Positions 16,799-25,680 of a DNA stretch of 64,000 bases are shown here, in pieces. A program made the position numbers and the translations under genes. The notes beneath the pieces were generated by a model, which was not told where the DNA came from, did not search any database, and saw only the letters and a list, made by a program, of their open reading frames with translations. Origin of the DNA: an uncultured Oscillospiraceae bacterium (GTDB taxonomy: Bacteria; Bacillota; Clostridia; Oscillospirales; Oscillospiraceae); NCBI GenBank assembly GCA_902497145.1, contig CABVDR010000001.1, positions 91,110 to 155,109 on the forward strand, read 5' to 3'. Every line of letters begins with the position of its first letter. Positions within the stretch are counted from its first letter, which is position 1.

Positions 16799-18859
16799 TC
16801 AATAGTTTTCACAGTGGATCTCAAAGAAGGCTTGGCGGTACAGGCAAGTAGGGCATACCTCGGGAGCGGCGGTGCCGACAACGATATGTCCGCAGTTGCG
16901 GCACTCCCATACCTTGACTTCACTCTTCTCAAATACCTGGGCGGTCTCCACATTGTGCAGCAGAGCGCGATAGCGCTCCTCGTGGCGCTTCTCAATGGCG
17001 GCAACCAGACGGAACTTGGCGGCCAGCTCCGGGAAACCCTCATCCTCGGCAGTTTTGGCAAAGCCATCGTACATATCGGTCCATTCGTAGTTCTCGCCCT
17101 CTGCGGCATGGAGCAGGTTTTCCGCGGTACTTCCTACCCCGTGGAGCTCCTCAAACCAGAGCTTGGCGTGAGCCATCTCATTTTCCGCCGTCTTTTGAAA
17201 GAGAGCTGCAATCTGTTCATACCCCTCACGTTGGGCAATGGAGGAGAAGTAGGTGTACTTATTCCGAGCCTGAGATTCCCCGGCGAAGGCGGCCTCCAGG
17301 TTTTTCTCTGTCTGGGTGCCGGCGTACTTGTTTCCGCCCTTGGCGGGGGCGTCCTCCATTTTCTTGAAGGCAGAGGCGGGCTGCTTACAGATTGGGCACA
17401 GGAAGTCCTCAGGCAGGGTCTCCCCTTCATAAACATAGCCGCAGATTCCGCAAGTCCATTTTCCCATGTGGTTTCCTCCGTTCTTATGTCGAATCCCGCT
17501 CTGATCCTGGTATGCAGTATGAAGCATCTGTTCAGCCAGCTCGCTGAGGGGATGGCCGTAAAACGCTTCATAAACCGCCTTGATCTCGGGGGTTTCATGG
17601 CTTAAGCGCAGTGTCATGGATCCGTCCCGCTGGTAGAGGGCCGCGATGCGGCGCTGACGGATCTCATCGGCGTTTTTCATCAGATCCTTAGGCTGTCCGC
17701 CGCCGCCGATGCAGCCGCCGGGACAGGCCATCACTTCTACAAAGTGGTACTGGGTTCCGCTTTCCTTCATATGTTCCAGAAAACGGCGGGCATTGGCAGT
17801 GCCGTAGATCACGGCCACCCGCAGTGTCAGTGTCCCAATCTGGATCTGGGCCTCCCGCACCCCTTCGTAGCCCCGTACCGGGTCCAGCTGAAGCAGGGAT
17901 GCCGGGGCCTGCTGTCCTGTAAGGTAGGCATAGGCAGTGCGCAGGGCGGCCTCCATCACGCCGCCGGTGTTGCCAAAAATAACACCGGCCCCCGAGGCCT
18001 GACCCATCAGAGAGTCGTAGGCTGAGTCCTCCAGGGCGTTCCAGTCGATGCCGGCCTCCCTGGCCCAGCGGGCCAGCTCCCGGGTGGTGATGACCTGGTC
18101 AGTGTCCCGCATTCCCTCTACACCGTGGTAGTCGGCAGCGCCGTGCAGCTCCTCCCGACGGATCTCAAACTTTTTGGCGGTGCAGGGAGTGAGGGCTACA
18201 TGGACGATCTGTTTGGGATCCAGTCCCATCTGCCTGGCGAAGTAGGTTTTTACTGTGGGGCCCTGCATTCCAATGGGACTTTTTGCTGTGGACAGATGGG
18301 GCAGCAGCTCCGGAGCATAGATCTCCGCAAAGTGCACCCAGCCGGGACAGCAGCTGGTAAATTGGGGAAGCGGGCGGTCGCCTTCCGTGATTCGGCGCAC
18401 CAGCTCGCTGGCCTCCTCCACAATGGTGAGGTCGGCGGCAAAGTTGGTGTCCAACACATAGTCGACCCCCAGGGCCCGGAGCAGGGCTACCATTTTTCCC
18501 TCCACAAAGGCGCCGGCATCCATGCCGAATTCCTCCCCCAGAGAGGCACGGACCGCGGGGGAGGTGCTCACCACCACCACTTTGCTGGGGTCGGCGATTG
18601 CCTGACGTACCTGAGAAGATTCGTCTCGTTCGGTGATGCTGTCCACCGGGCAGACATTGGCGCACTGTCCGCAATAGATGCAGATGGCTTGTCCGCCGGT
18701 TTCCTCCAGGGTGTAGGTGCCGTGCACTCCCATGCGGGTGGAACAGACCTCTTTGCACATACCACACCGGATGCACTTGTCTTCCCAGCGCACGATGCTG
18801 GGGTTGTCCGCCTCAATGGGGACACGGACAGATAGGGGCAGATGATTCAGTTTCCTCAC
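16799..18859 (-). CDS. [FeFe] hydrogenase fused to rubredoxin-rubrerythrin-rubredoxin (686 aa)
   Basis: Residues 1-460 form a monomeric [FeFe] hydrogenase: two [4Fe-4S] ferredoxin motifs (CIRCGMCKEVC at 29-39, CIYCGQCANVCP) and the three H-cluster motifs TSCCPGW (about 169), TPCTAKKFE (about 224) and EVMACPGGCIGGGGQP (about 374). From 465 on the frame is a complete peroxidase-type module: rubredoxin (CGICGY...CPIC), ferritin-like di-iron domain (ESQARNKYTYF, ENEMAHAKLWFEE, EKRHEERY) and a second rubredoxin (CRNCGH...CPTC). Predicted roles: H2/proton interconversion, and reduction of H2O2 with electrons passed through rubredoxin. Start is GTG; AAAGGA is unusually close. A perfect internal ribosome site and ATG precede residue 465, so a separate 222-aa rubrerythrin is also likely made. 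A one-base assembly error at the junction is possible. Confidence 0.9.
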   Translation of the reverse strand: MRKLNHLPLSVRVPIEADNPSIVRWEDKCIRCGMCKEVCSTRMGVHGTYTLEETGGQAICIYCGQCANVCPVDSITERDESSQVRQAIADPSKVVVVSTSPAVRASLGEEFGMDAGAFVEGKMVALLRALGVDYVLDTNFAADLTIVEEASELVRRITEGDRPLPQFTSCCPGWVHFAEIYAPELLPHLSTAKSPIGMQGPTVKTYFARQMGLDPKQIVHVALTPCTAKKFEIRREELHGAADYHGVEGMRDTDQVITTRELARWAREAGIDWNALEDSAYDSLMGQASGAGVIFGNTGGVMEAALRTAYAYLTGQQAPASLLQLDPVRGYEGVREAQIQIGTLTLRVAVIYGTANARRFLEHMKESGTQYHFVEVMACPGGCIGGGGQPKDLMKNADEIRQRRIAALYQRDGSMTLRLSHETPEIKAVYEAFYGHPLSELAEQMLHTAYQDQSGIRHKNGGNHMGKWTCGICGYVYEGETLPEDFLCPICKQPASAFKKMEDAPAKGGNKYAGTQTEKNLEAAFAGESQARNKYTYFSSIAQREGYEQIAALFQKTAENEMAHAKLWFEELHGVGSTAENLLHAAEGENYEWTDMYDGFAKTAEDEGFPELAAKFRLVAAIEKRHEERYRALLHNVETAQVFEKSEVKVWECRNCGHIVVGTAAPEVCPTCLYRQAFFEIHCENY
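17465..17480 (-). promoter_or_regulatory. Internal ribosome binding site and ATG for a free rubrerythrin
   Basis: Inside the hydrogenase fusion, CGGAGG stands 7 bases before an in-frame ATG whose product begins MGKWTCGICGYVYEG, the usual start of rubredoxin-headed rubrerythrins. The site is better than that of the full gene. It suggests two products from one frame, or a recent loss of the stop codon between two genes. Confidence 0.7.
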
Positions 18860-19037
18860 ATTCCTTTCTTTTGAAAGTCCTTCCTGCGTTTGTTACGAAG
18901 ATGCATCAGTTCGAAATGATACGATAAAATGGGGGTCCCCGCCGCTTGCACCAGATGAGCGGTATGGGGATGTAGGAAAAAGGTGCAATCTCTAAATTTT
19001 TGGCATCCATGGTGCGATTTAAAATCAATTTAGTTTG

Positions 19038-19065
19038 ATTATATGGGTCTGCCAAGGCAAGTCAA
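19038..19065 (-). promoter_or_regulatory. Promoter of the hydrogenase-rubrerythrin gene
   Basis: TTGACT, 16-bp spacer, perfect TATAAT on the minus strand, giving a leader of about 170 bases before the GTG. The rest of the 328-base gap to the FUSC-like gene shows no other gene. Confidence 0.75.
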
Positions 19066-19187
19066 GGGATCTTTATAAAATGTAAGCACTCATGGCGGCG
19101 GAAAGACAGCTTTGTTTCTTTCGGCTGCGGCGTGATCAATTTGCGTGAGGAGCTGCTTTTGTTCTGTACGTTCTGTGGTCGATGAAG

Positions 19188-20273
19188 TCAGCCGGCGATG
19201 GAAGTATCCTCCGCAGCGTCCGAACGGGACAGAAGTCTGTCCGCTGCCAGCCAGTGGAACAGGGCGGCAAACAGCAGACCAAATGTCACGCCCAGAATAG
19301 TATCAACGATCCGCAGTACCACCGCATCCCGGAGTCCATAAATTCCGGCCCCCAGCATCAGTGCGCCAAAGCAGTTCATGGCTGTTTTATACCGGTAATC
19401 GGTGCAGAAGCCCAGACAAAGGCCACCAAACGGCCCCATCAAGGGATGAAATGCCTCCGGAGTCACCCGATAAAGAACATAAAACGCACAGCTGCCAACC
19501 ACTGCCCCCACGATCCGCTGGCGGAAGCGCACGGTAACATTGCCAGAGTAAGGATATTCCGACAGCAGCGATGCGCAGGCAAACCCCATCCACATGAACC
19601 GTTCTACATCAAATACCTGTCCAGCCGTCAGGACCAGGCTCACGCCAAGCGCCATGCGCAGCTGCCACAGGTGTACCGGCGTAGAGGGATCAAATTTCCG
19701 TACCACTGTGCCAAACCGCACAGTATGGTGCTGGCCTCTGTGCTTGGCAAACAGAATTGCACCGCAGAGCAAATAGCCTGCCAGTGCCAAGAGTCCCCGG
19801 CGAAGGAGCGCCTCACCAAAGACGGGGTTTCCGGTGAGATAGACGTAGGCAAAGCTATATAGGCCGCCGTTTCCCATTTCAGGCCGTTGGGTGGTCATAT
19901 AGAGCAGACTGAAAAAGGCCGCAAAGTGAAGCGGGATCAAAAAGAACCAGGGGAGCACTGCCGCCGCACTGGGGACCAGTACCAGAATAGCCAGCACCGC
20001 GGCCAGAGTTCCCAGAGAGTCGCTCACACAGTACTCAAAATTCACAAAGCGGATGCCCAGCATCATGCAAAATAAGGCCACCGCCAAGGGGGTATTATCG
20101 GGACCAAACACACTGGACAGCAGACTGATAAACACGATGGCAAAGGCCACGATCAGTGCCGAACGTACGGCCATGGCGATCCAGTAATAGGCTTTCTCAC
20201 GCCCTGAATCACAGGCGGATATGTTACGTTTCAGTATGGCAGGGTCCATCTGTAGGGCATGATAAAACTTCAT
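19188..20273 (-). CDS. FUSC-like multi-pass membrane protein (about 361 aa)
   Basis: Two blocks of hydrophobic helices (about 30-150 and 220-340) each start in a similar way, with a cytosolic stretch between, as in the FUSC/aromatic-acid exporter superfamily; the second block has RFRQRIVGAVVGS, the conserved loop of that family. It may export amphipathic or aromatic compounds, but the substrate is unknown. The start is taken at MKFYHALQMD (ATG 20273), because upstream residues overlap the MarR frame without membrane character; the two genes overlap by 50 bases and no clear ribosome site exists, so translational coupling to MarR is likely. Confidence 0.72.
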   Translation of the reverse strand: MKFYHALQMDPAILKRNISACDSGREKAYYWIAMAVRSALIVAFAIVFISLLSSVFGPDNTPLAVALFCMMLGIRFVNFEYCVSDSLGTLAAVLAILVLVPSAAAVLPWFFLIPLHFAAFFSLLYMTTQRPEMGNGGLYSFAYVYLTGNPVFGEALLRRGLLALAGYLLCGAILFAKHRGQHHTVRFGTVVRKFDPSTPVHLWQLRMALGVSLVLTAGQVFDVERFMWMGFACASLLSEYPYSGNVTVRFRQRIVGAVVGSCAFYVLYRVTPEAFHPLMGPFGGLCLGFCTDYRYKTAMNCFGALMLGAGIYGLRDAVVLRIVDTILGVTFGLLFAALFHWLAADRLLSRSDAAEDTSIAG

Positions 20274-20715
20274 TGTCACAGGTATTTTCCCGTCCTTTCT
20301 CCATATGTGCGGCAAGCCTGTCCGCGTAATACATAAACGCCTCAAAATCCTCCCTGGAGCTGCGCCACAGATCGTAGAAGGGCTGTAAAATGCTTTCATA
20401 TCCCTTCCTCAGTTCGGCAAGGCCGGTTTCTGTCATAAACAGCTGATAGCTGCGCTCATCCGAGGTCTGACGCTGTTTGCGGATGCAGTTTTTTTCATAG
20501 AGTGACTTCAGACAGCGGCTTACCGCCTCTTTCTTCATGCCGCTGCTCTGGCTGAGCAAAACAGGTGTATTTTGTTCCGGATATAAATACAGATGTGCCA
20601 GTAATTCACATTCGCTGGTGGTCAGCAGAGATTTGCGCACAGGGAGCAGAGAGCGTATGATCTTTTGGATCTGCTGCTGGCAGTGCATCATATCGGTCCA
20701 TTCCATGTTGCTCAC
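20224..20715 (-). CDS. MarR-family transcriptional regulator (163 aa)
   Basis: Winged helix-turn-helix with flanking dimerisation helices: LTTSECELLAHLYLYPEQ, PVLLSQSSGMKKEAVSRCLK (recognition helix), then the wing KQRQTSDERSYQLFMTETG. Length is typical. First gene of a two-gene unit with the FUSC-like transporter, the common layout of a ligand-responsive exporter and its repressor. A TTAAC-TTT-GTTAA palindrome at the transcription start suggests self-repression. Confidence 0.9.
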   Translation of the reverse strand: MSNMEWTDMMHCQQQIQKIIRSLLPVRKSLLTTSECELLAHLYLYPEQNTPVLLSQSSGMKKEAVSRCLKSLYEKNCIRKQRQTSDERSYQLFMTETGLAELRKGYESILQPFYDLWRSSREDFEAFMYYADRLAAHMEKGRENTCDNEVLSCPTDGPCHTET

Positions 20716-20730
20716 CTACCTTCCGTGTAG

Positions 20731-20771
20731 TTAACTTTGTTAAGTATATGCTGGATCAGGCTGTATGTCAA
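20731..20771 (-). promoter_or_regulatory. MarR promoter with palindromic operator
   Basis: On the minus strand TTGACA (20766-20771), 17-bp spacer and TATACT (20743-20748) form a near-consensus promoter. Directly downstream lies the 13-bp palindrome TTAACAAAGTTAA (20731-20743), where a bound repressor would block RNA polymerase. Confidence 0.75.
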
Positions 20772-20840
20772 CCATTGGTGCAAAATATAACCATAGCGGC
20801 AACGCTGGGGCATTGGGAAACTCAATGTAAAAGGAATGCA

Positions 20841-20880
20841 AAAAGGAAGGCTGTGCCTTAATTGGCGCAGCCTTCCTTTT
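20841..20880 (-). terminator. Terminator of the LysR gene at 20.9 kb
   Basis: Stem AAAAGGAAGGCTG(T)GCC/GGC(G)CAGCCTTCCTTTT immediately downstream of the LysR stop codon, with T-rich flanks on both strands. Confidence 0.8.
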
Positions 20881-21786
20881 TTAACACAAGGAGCAAAGTG
20901 ATTGATTGTCTGGGCAGCCCTCATCTTTCAAAAGCTGGCAAAGCTGTGTGCAGAATGCTTGCACAGCGGGATTTTGATTTTCTGGATTATAGGCGGCGAC
21001 GAAGCCAGGCAGACAGGTATTGGCCGGGAAGGGGATACTTTTCTCTCCTGCGGAGCAAGCACAAAAAGAAGGGATCAATGCCAGCCCCAGTTTTGCATCA
21101 GCCATCAGTCTTTGTGTTTCATAGAAATTACTTTTTAAAAAGCCTTTGGGTTGTATATCTTCATATACGCATTTTCGTAAAAAGGAATCGGTAAGCATGT
21201 CTTCTTGCACGATTAAATTTTCTTGAGACAAATCCTTTGACCCAGACCAGAACAGCAAATCCCTGTGCCCCATCAGATTCCAACTGGCTGGATAGAGATG
21301 AAGCAGGCGTACTGGGCGGAAGGACGCTGCGCAGCTCTCCGTAGTGATTGCCACGTCCACAAAGCCGCGATTAAATCGAAACGGGAGAATATCATAGGAA
21401 AACTTCCAACAGCTCACCTCAATGGCGGGATTTTCTTCCACAAAACGGTTCAATGCGGAAGCGATTAGTTCGCTTTCGTATGGGCCTACCCCAATTTTTA
21501 GATGTCCCTGGAAGTGATATTGGTTGCTGCGGATGCGCTCCAACATGGCTTTTTGGTACTGAATCAAAAAGACCGCGTCGTTATAAAATTTGCTTCCGAT
21601 GGGGGTTAACTCGACTTTTTTATTGTCCCGATAGAATAATTTGACACCCAGTTCGTCTTCCAAATTTGCAATCTGCCTACTAATCACCGTTTGCGCTACA
21701 TGACATTCCGTGGCGGCCTTTGAAAAATTCAGGTGCCGGGCGACACTGACAAAATATTTTAATTTTATAAAATCCGTTTTGCTCAC
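20881..21786 (-). CDS. LysR-family regulator of the peptide operon (301 aa)
   Basis: LTTR with N-terminal helix-turn-helix (LKYFVSVARHLNFSKAATEC, VAQTVISRQIANLEDELGVK) and an effector domain from about 90 on. The frame starts at GTG with a GAGG immediately next to it, so the start is not certain. Gene and intergenic DNA are clearly more AT-rich than the region to the left. Divergent from the seven-gene peptide and amino-acid operon, which it very probably controls. Effector unknown; a peptide or sulfur amino acid is a guess. Confidence 0.9.
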   Translation of the reverse strand: MSKTDFIKLKYFVSVARHLNFSKAATECHVAQTVISRQIANLEDELGVKLFYRDNKKVELTPIGSKFYNDAVFLIQYQKAMLERIRSNQYHFQGHLKIGVGPYESELIASALNRFVEENPAIEVSCWKFSYDILPFRFNRGFVDVAITTESCAASFRPVRLLHLYPASWNLMGHRDLLFWSGSKDLSQENLIVQEDMLTDSFLRKCVYEDIQPKGFLKSNFYETQRLMADAKLGLALIPSFCACSAGEKSIPFPANTCLPGFVAAYNPENQNPAVQAFCTQLCQLLKDEGCPDNQSLCSLC

Positions 21787-21824
21787 CTCTTGTCAGATTA
21801 CACAATTTCAGCATAGCCTTATTC

Positions 21825-21864
21825 CAAAAAACTATTTCACATAGATAGTGGTTTTTGCTACTAT
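21825..21864 (+). promoter_or_regulatory. Dyad and promoter between LysR and the YfcC-like gene
   Basis: A dyad of CAAAAA-n-CTAT and ATAG-n-GGTTTTTG arms (21825-21857) overlaps a weak plus-strand promoter (TTTCAC, 18 bp, TACTAT at 21859-21864). The location, straddling the -35, fits an LTTR activation site. Confidence 0.5.
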
Positions 21865-22014
21865 ATGTGTCGAATAGAGGGAAGCGATCTTAGCTAGCAG
21901 CATCCCTTGATTCTGTTATGAGCAAATAAAAATAGAAAAATATTGCATGGTTATAACAGAACTTTGACTCAAACGCAATGGGAGATTGCAGATTATGAAT
22001 CTTGGAGGTGCGCT

Positions 22015-23385
22015 ATGAAGGCAAGAACCAAAGAAAAGAAACCTCTCTCTAATTTTACACTTTTGTTGATTATCTTGGGCTTAGTTTACATTTTATCATT
22101 CTTAATCCCGTCTGGCAACTATGAGCGCGTTGATGGGGTTGTTGATCCGAATAGCTTTGCCACTACGGAAAAAGTGTATCTAAATCCCATCTCTGTTTTA
22201 CTGGAGATGCCAAAGACAGCCCTCTCCGGCAGCGGTTCCACGATTATTGCTATGCTGGTTGTGGGCGGAGCCATTGGCGTAGTGATCAGCAGCGGTGCTT
22301 TGGATACGGGCATCAATATGCTGCTGAAAAAGTTTAACAAAAAGGTTTTGCTTATTATCCCGCTTATTTTCATCTACTTTGGTGCGTTGGGTACGGTGGG
22401 CGTCATGACCGTGCTGCCGTTTATCCCGCTGAGTGTAGAGTTGGCGCGCAAGATGAAGGTAGACAACATATTTGCGGTAGGTGTGTTAGCCCTTGGCGCC
22501 TATTGCGGATTCATGTCCTCCCCCATCAGTACATTTACTACCGCTTTGGCGCAGGAAATTGCCGGTCTGCCTGCTTTCTCCGGCGCAGTCTATCGTAGCA
22601 TTATTACAGTTGTCCTCTTGGCGGTGATGGCCGGATATATGTGCTGGTATGCTGCACGGGTGAGAAAAGATCCCTCCAAGAGCGTGATGGATAAAATTGA
22701 TTTCTCCGGATTTGGCGAGCCCAAGGAGACAGAAGGGGATACGCTGAGCAAGCGTCAAGTTGGGTGTCTGGTTATTTTCTTCGCCGGATTTATCATCTTC
22801 TCCGTTTGTGCAGCGAAGTTCTCTTTCGGTACCAGCCAGCTGGCGGGCATCATGCTCCCTGTGGCTCTGATTTGCGGCTTTGTGGCTGGGTATGATCTGG
22901 ATGGCACGATGAAAGCCTTTATCAGCGGCGCTCAGCGTCAGGTACCCTCCATTATCGTTATTATCGTGGCCTCCGGCGTGACGACCGTACTGAATATGTC
23001 CGGTATTCTGGACTCTATCGTATACTATATCTCTCAGCTCCTGGTAAACTTCAACAGCGTTTTTGCCGCCATCGGTATGTTTATCGCCAACTCGATCATC
23101 AATCTGGCGATCCCTTCCGGCAGCGGACAGGCTGTGGCTGTCATGCCGATCATGGCTCCCCTTGCTGATGTACTCAATGTTTCCCGTCAGGTTTCAGTCT
23201 TGGCCTTCCAGTTGGGCGATGGATTTACAAACCTGCTGAATCCTACCAATGCAGCCTTGATCGGCAGCCTTTCTCTGGCGAAGGCTACCTTTAAGGATTG
23301 GGTGAAGATGATTTTCCCGCTGTATGTGATCGTATTCTTCCTCTGTTGTATTTTTATCAGTATTGGCGTAGTGACTGGTTGGTAA
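22015..23385 (+). CDS. YfcC/DcuC-superfamily integral membrane transporter (456 aa)
   Basis: About 11-12 hydrophobic helices. Features of the YfcC family are SGNYERV after the first helix, GALDTGINMLL, the YFGALGTVGVMTVLPFIPLS segment, and the C-terminal repeat NSIINLAIPSGSGQAVAVMPIMAPLAD and GDGFTNLLNPTNAALIGSL. Relatives carry dicarboxylates, amino acids or peptide-like compounds; the downstream peptidases point to a peptide or modified amino acid. The start is the ATG at 22015, with GGAGG 6 bases upstream, rather than an upstream ATG at 21943. First gene of the LysR-controlled operon; a terminator hairpin follows before the peptidase gene. Confidence 0.85.
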   Translation: MKARTKEKKPLSNFTLLLIILGLVYILSFLIPSGNYERVDGVVDPNSFATTEKVYLNPISVLLEMPKTALSGSGSTIIAMLVVGGAIGVVISSGALDTGINMLLKKFNKKVLLIIPLIFIYFGALGTVGVMTVLPFIPLSVELARKMKVDNIFAVGVLALGAYCGFMSSPISTFTTALAQEIAGLPAFSGAVYRSIITVVLLAVMAGYMCWYAARVRKDPSKSVMDKIDFSGFGEPKETEGDTLSKRQVGCLVIFFAGFIIFSVCAAKFSFGTSQLAGIMLPVALICGFVAGYDLDGTMKAFISGAQRQVPSIIVIIVASGVTTVLNMSGILDSIVYYISQLLVNFNSVFAAIGMFIANSIINLAIPSGSGQAVAVMPIMAPLADVLNVSRQVSVLAFQLGDGFTNLLNPTNAALIGSLSLAKATFKDWVKMIFPLYVIVFFLCCIFISIGVVTGW

Positions 23386-23402
23386 AGCTATCATTTTGTG
23401 CC

Positions 23403-23437
23403 AGGGGCGGTCAAAAATGAATCAGACCGCCCCTTTT
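23403..23437 (+). terminator. Intra-operon terminator or attenuator
   Basis: Perfect 10-bp stem AGGGGCGGTC/GACCGCCCCT followed by TTTT, between the transporter and peptidase genes. It probably lets only part of the transcription pass, giving more transporter than enzymes. Confidence 0.8.
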
Positions 23438-23462
23438 AATATTCTGAATAGGTGTGCATGAT

Positions 23463-25382
23463 ATGAAAAAAATTACTCCCGAATCGTTACAAGAACTTCA
23501 AGCGATCACCAACCCGCGTCTCTCGTCCAGTGGAAGATACCTCTGTTATACTGCCAAACGCTGCAGCGATGATCTGGAAGGTTACTGCTCGCAGCTGTTC
23601 TGGATGGATCTGGAGACCAAAATGCAGTATGAAGTATCTTTGCCTCAAGGGCCTGTCTCTGGGGTTTGGGACAACGATACTTTGTTTTTGGTTACTTCAG
23701 CCGGGAAAGGACGTACGCGCTGGGAAACGTGGTCTCCCGAAAACGGGCGGCAGGCAGGCTTTGAACTCCCGCTTTCCTGTGGAGGCGGAACCTTTCTGGA
23801 CAATGGACTGCTGCTGGTGCGGGCTGCCGAACCAAGGGGCGATGAAAATGGGACGCCTCTTGTGGTGGAAGAGTACCCCTACACCAGCGACGGCAAAGGG
23901 TGGACCTGTGGAAAACAGGAAGCCTTATATCTGTATGACCGGGAAAGTGAACAGCTGCTAAAAATCACTCCGCAGGGCGCCCAAATTCAGCTCTCTTACG
24001 CATGGGAAGACAAAATTGTTTTCACAGGGTGGCTCAATCGAGAGTGTGTCTGCGAAAAACCAGGATTGTACAGTTATTGCCTCAAGGATGGACATTGGGA
24101 GCAATATCTTGCACCGGGAAAATACTATATCCGGCAGCTCTTTTCTCTTGGACACGACTTATATTTTGCAGGGTCGGACGGCGCTCGATATGGCAGATAC
24201 GAGTATTCGGGCTTTTTCCGGGTAGATCCCAAGGGCGGCTCCGCAAATGTGTTTGTGCCTTATGAAAATAACGTTGGGCTGAACAGCGTACTCAACGACA
24301 CCTTTCCTGATCCGGGAAAGAAAATTTGTACGGATGGAGATGCTTTGTATTTTATTACCTCAGTGCATCACCAAAGCGGAGTAAAGCGTCTGAATGCGGA
24401 TGGAACGATTTCGGATTTTCTTACCCAGGCCCTTACCGTGGAATCCCTGGACTGTGCCAACGGAACGCTGGTCTATTGCGGCAGCAAACAGATGTATACG
24501 CCGCAGCTGTATCAGGTGGACCAAGCGGGGGAGACCTGTTTGGCGCAGGCGGCTCAGCCCCAGCTGGAATGTACGCTTTCTGTTCCGGAAGCGGTGGAAA
24601 TGAGAGACAGCGACGGATATTTGTTCTATGGCTGGGTGCTGAAGCCAGTGGATTGGAGCGAGGACAGAACATATCCGGCTGTGGTGTCCATCCATGGAGG
24701 CCCCCGCAGCGCCTATGGGCCCATCTATCTGCATGAACTGCAGTGCCTGGCGGCTCAGGGGTTCTTTGTTTTGTACTGCAACCCCAGGGGGAGCGATACC
24801 TATGGCAATGAATTTGGACGCATCAACGGGCTTTATGGAACAGTGGATATGCAGAATATCCTTCAGCTGCTGGATACCTGTGTGGAGAAGTATCCCCAGA
24901 TTGACCAAAAGAGAATCGGGGTCAGCGGAGGCTCCTATGGAGGCTTTATGGTAAATTGGCTGATCAGCCACACGGATCGGTTTTCAGCTGCCGTTTCTCA
25001 GCGCAGTATAGCCAACTGGATCAGCCAGGAGGCCTTAAGCGACATCGGTAAGGACTACGTCAAAGATCAGATGGGGATTTCTCTGCTGGAACCGGAAGGA
25101 GTGCAGAAGCTGTGGGAACGCTCCCCGCTTCGGTATGCCCATAAGATCCATACCCCTACCTTGTTTCTGCATTCAAACTCGGATATGCGCTGCCCCTTGG
25201 AGGAGGCCAGACAGATGTTTTATGTCCTGTATAACCGCGGGATTCCTACCCGGCTGGTTGTATTTCAAGGGGAGAGTCATGGACTGTCCAGAGGCGGAAA
25301 ACCCAAAAATCGGATCCGCAGGCTGAAAGAAATTTGTGAATGGTTTATGCGGTATCTGGCAGCGGATAAGGAGGCAGAGTGA
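23463..25382 (+). CDS. S9 family prolyl-oligopeptidase-type serine peptidase (639 aa)
   Basis: N-terminal beta-propeller region (about 1-370) and a C-terminal alpha/beta hydrolase domain. Catalytic triad visible: Ser in GVSGGSYGGFM (about 495), Asp in HSNSDMRCPLEE (about 577) and His in GESHGLSRGG (about 609), with the oxyanion motif HGGPRSAYGP. Closest in pattern to acylaminoacyl-peptidase/dipeptidyl peptidase (S9C). No signal peptide, so it acts on short peptides in the cytosol after uptake. Start at ATG 23463; a GTG nine bases earlier is less likely. Confidence 0.9.
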   Translation: MKKITPESLQELQAITNPRLSSSGRYLCYTAKRCSDDLEGYCSQLFWMDLETKMQYEVSLPQGPVSGVWDNDTLFLVTSAGKGRTRWETWSPENGRQAGFELPLSCGGGTFLDNGLLLVRAAEPRGDENGTPLVVEEYPYTSDGKGWTCGKQEALYLYDRESEQLLKITPQGAQIQLSYAWEDKIVFTGWLNRECVCEKPGLYSYCLKDGHWEQYLAPGKYYIRQLFSLGHDLYFAGSDGARYGRYEYSGFFRVDPKGGSANVFVPYENNVGLNSVLNDTFPDPGKKICTDGDALYFITSVHHQSGVKRLNADGTISDFLTQALTVESLDCANGTLVYCGSKQMYTPQLYQVDQAGETCLAQAAQPQLECTLSVPEAVEMRDSDGYLFYGWVLKPVDWSEDRTYPAVVSIHGGPRSAYGPIYLHELQCLAAQGFFVLYCNPRGSDTYGNEFGRINGLYGTVDMQNILQLLDTCVEKYPQIDQKRIGVSGGSYGGFMVNWLISHTDRFSAAVSQRSIANWISQEALSDIGKDYVKDQMGISLLEPEGVQKLWERSPLRYAHKIHTPTLFLHSNSDMRCPLEEARQMFYVLYNRGIPTRLVVFQGESHGLSRGGKPKNRIRRLKEICEWFMRYLAADKEAE

Positions 25383-25657
25383 TGGAGTATCTGACCATTA
25401 AGCCCCAAGGGGTGTGCGCAAAGGAAATGCGGGTAGCGGTAGACCAGGGTGTGATCTGCAGCTATGACTGCGTGGGAGGCTGCAATGGAAATTCAAAGGC
25501 GGTAGGAGCTCTGCTGAAGGATATGGATGTGCAGCAGGCAATCCAGAAACTCAGCGGCATTCAGTGCAAAGAGCGGGGAACGTCGTGTGCCGACCAGCTG
25601 GCAAAGGGACTGCAGCAGTGGATGGAAGAGAAGAATACGCAGCAGTCTGGGCAGTAG
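25382..25657 (+). CDS. TSCPD-domain protein (TIGR03905-like, four conserved Cys, 91 aa)
   Basis: Small protein with the pattern QGVCAKEM, GGCNGNSKAV, GIQCKERGTSCADQLAKGL: four spaced cysteines typical of the TSCPD domain found at the end of some ribonucleotide reductases and as free proteins in Clostridia. A metal or Fe-S site is plausible. It overlaps the peptidase stop by one base, showing tight coupling, and precedes a cysteine desulfidase-like gene. Its biochemical role is not known. Confidence 0.85.
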   Translation: MEYLTIKPQGVCAKEMRVAVDQGVICSYDCVGGCNGNSKAVGALLKDMDVQQAIQKLSGIQCKERGTSCADQLAKGLQQWMEEKNTQQSGQ

Positions 25658-25680
25658 GAAATATAGAAAGGACCAATGAA

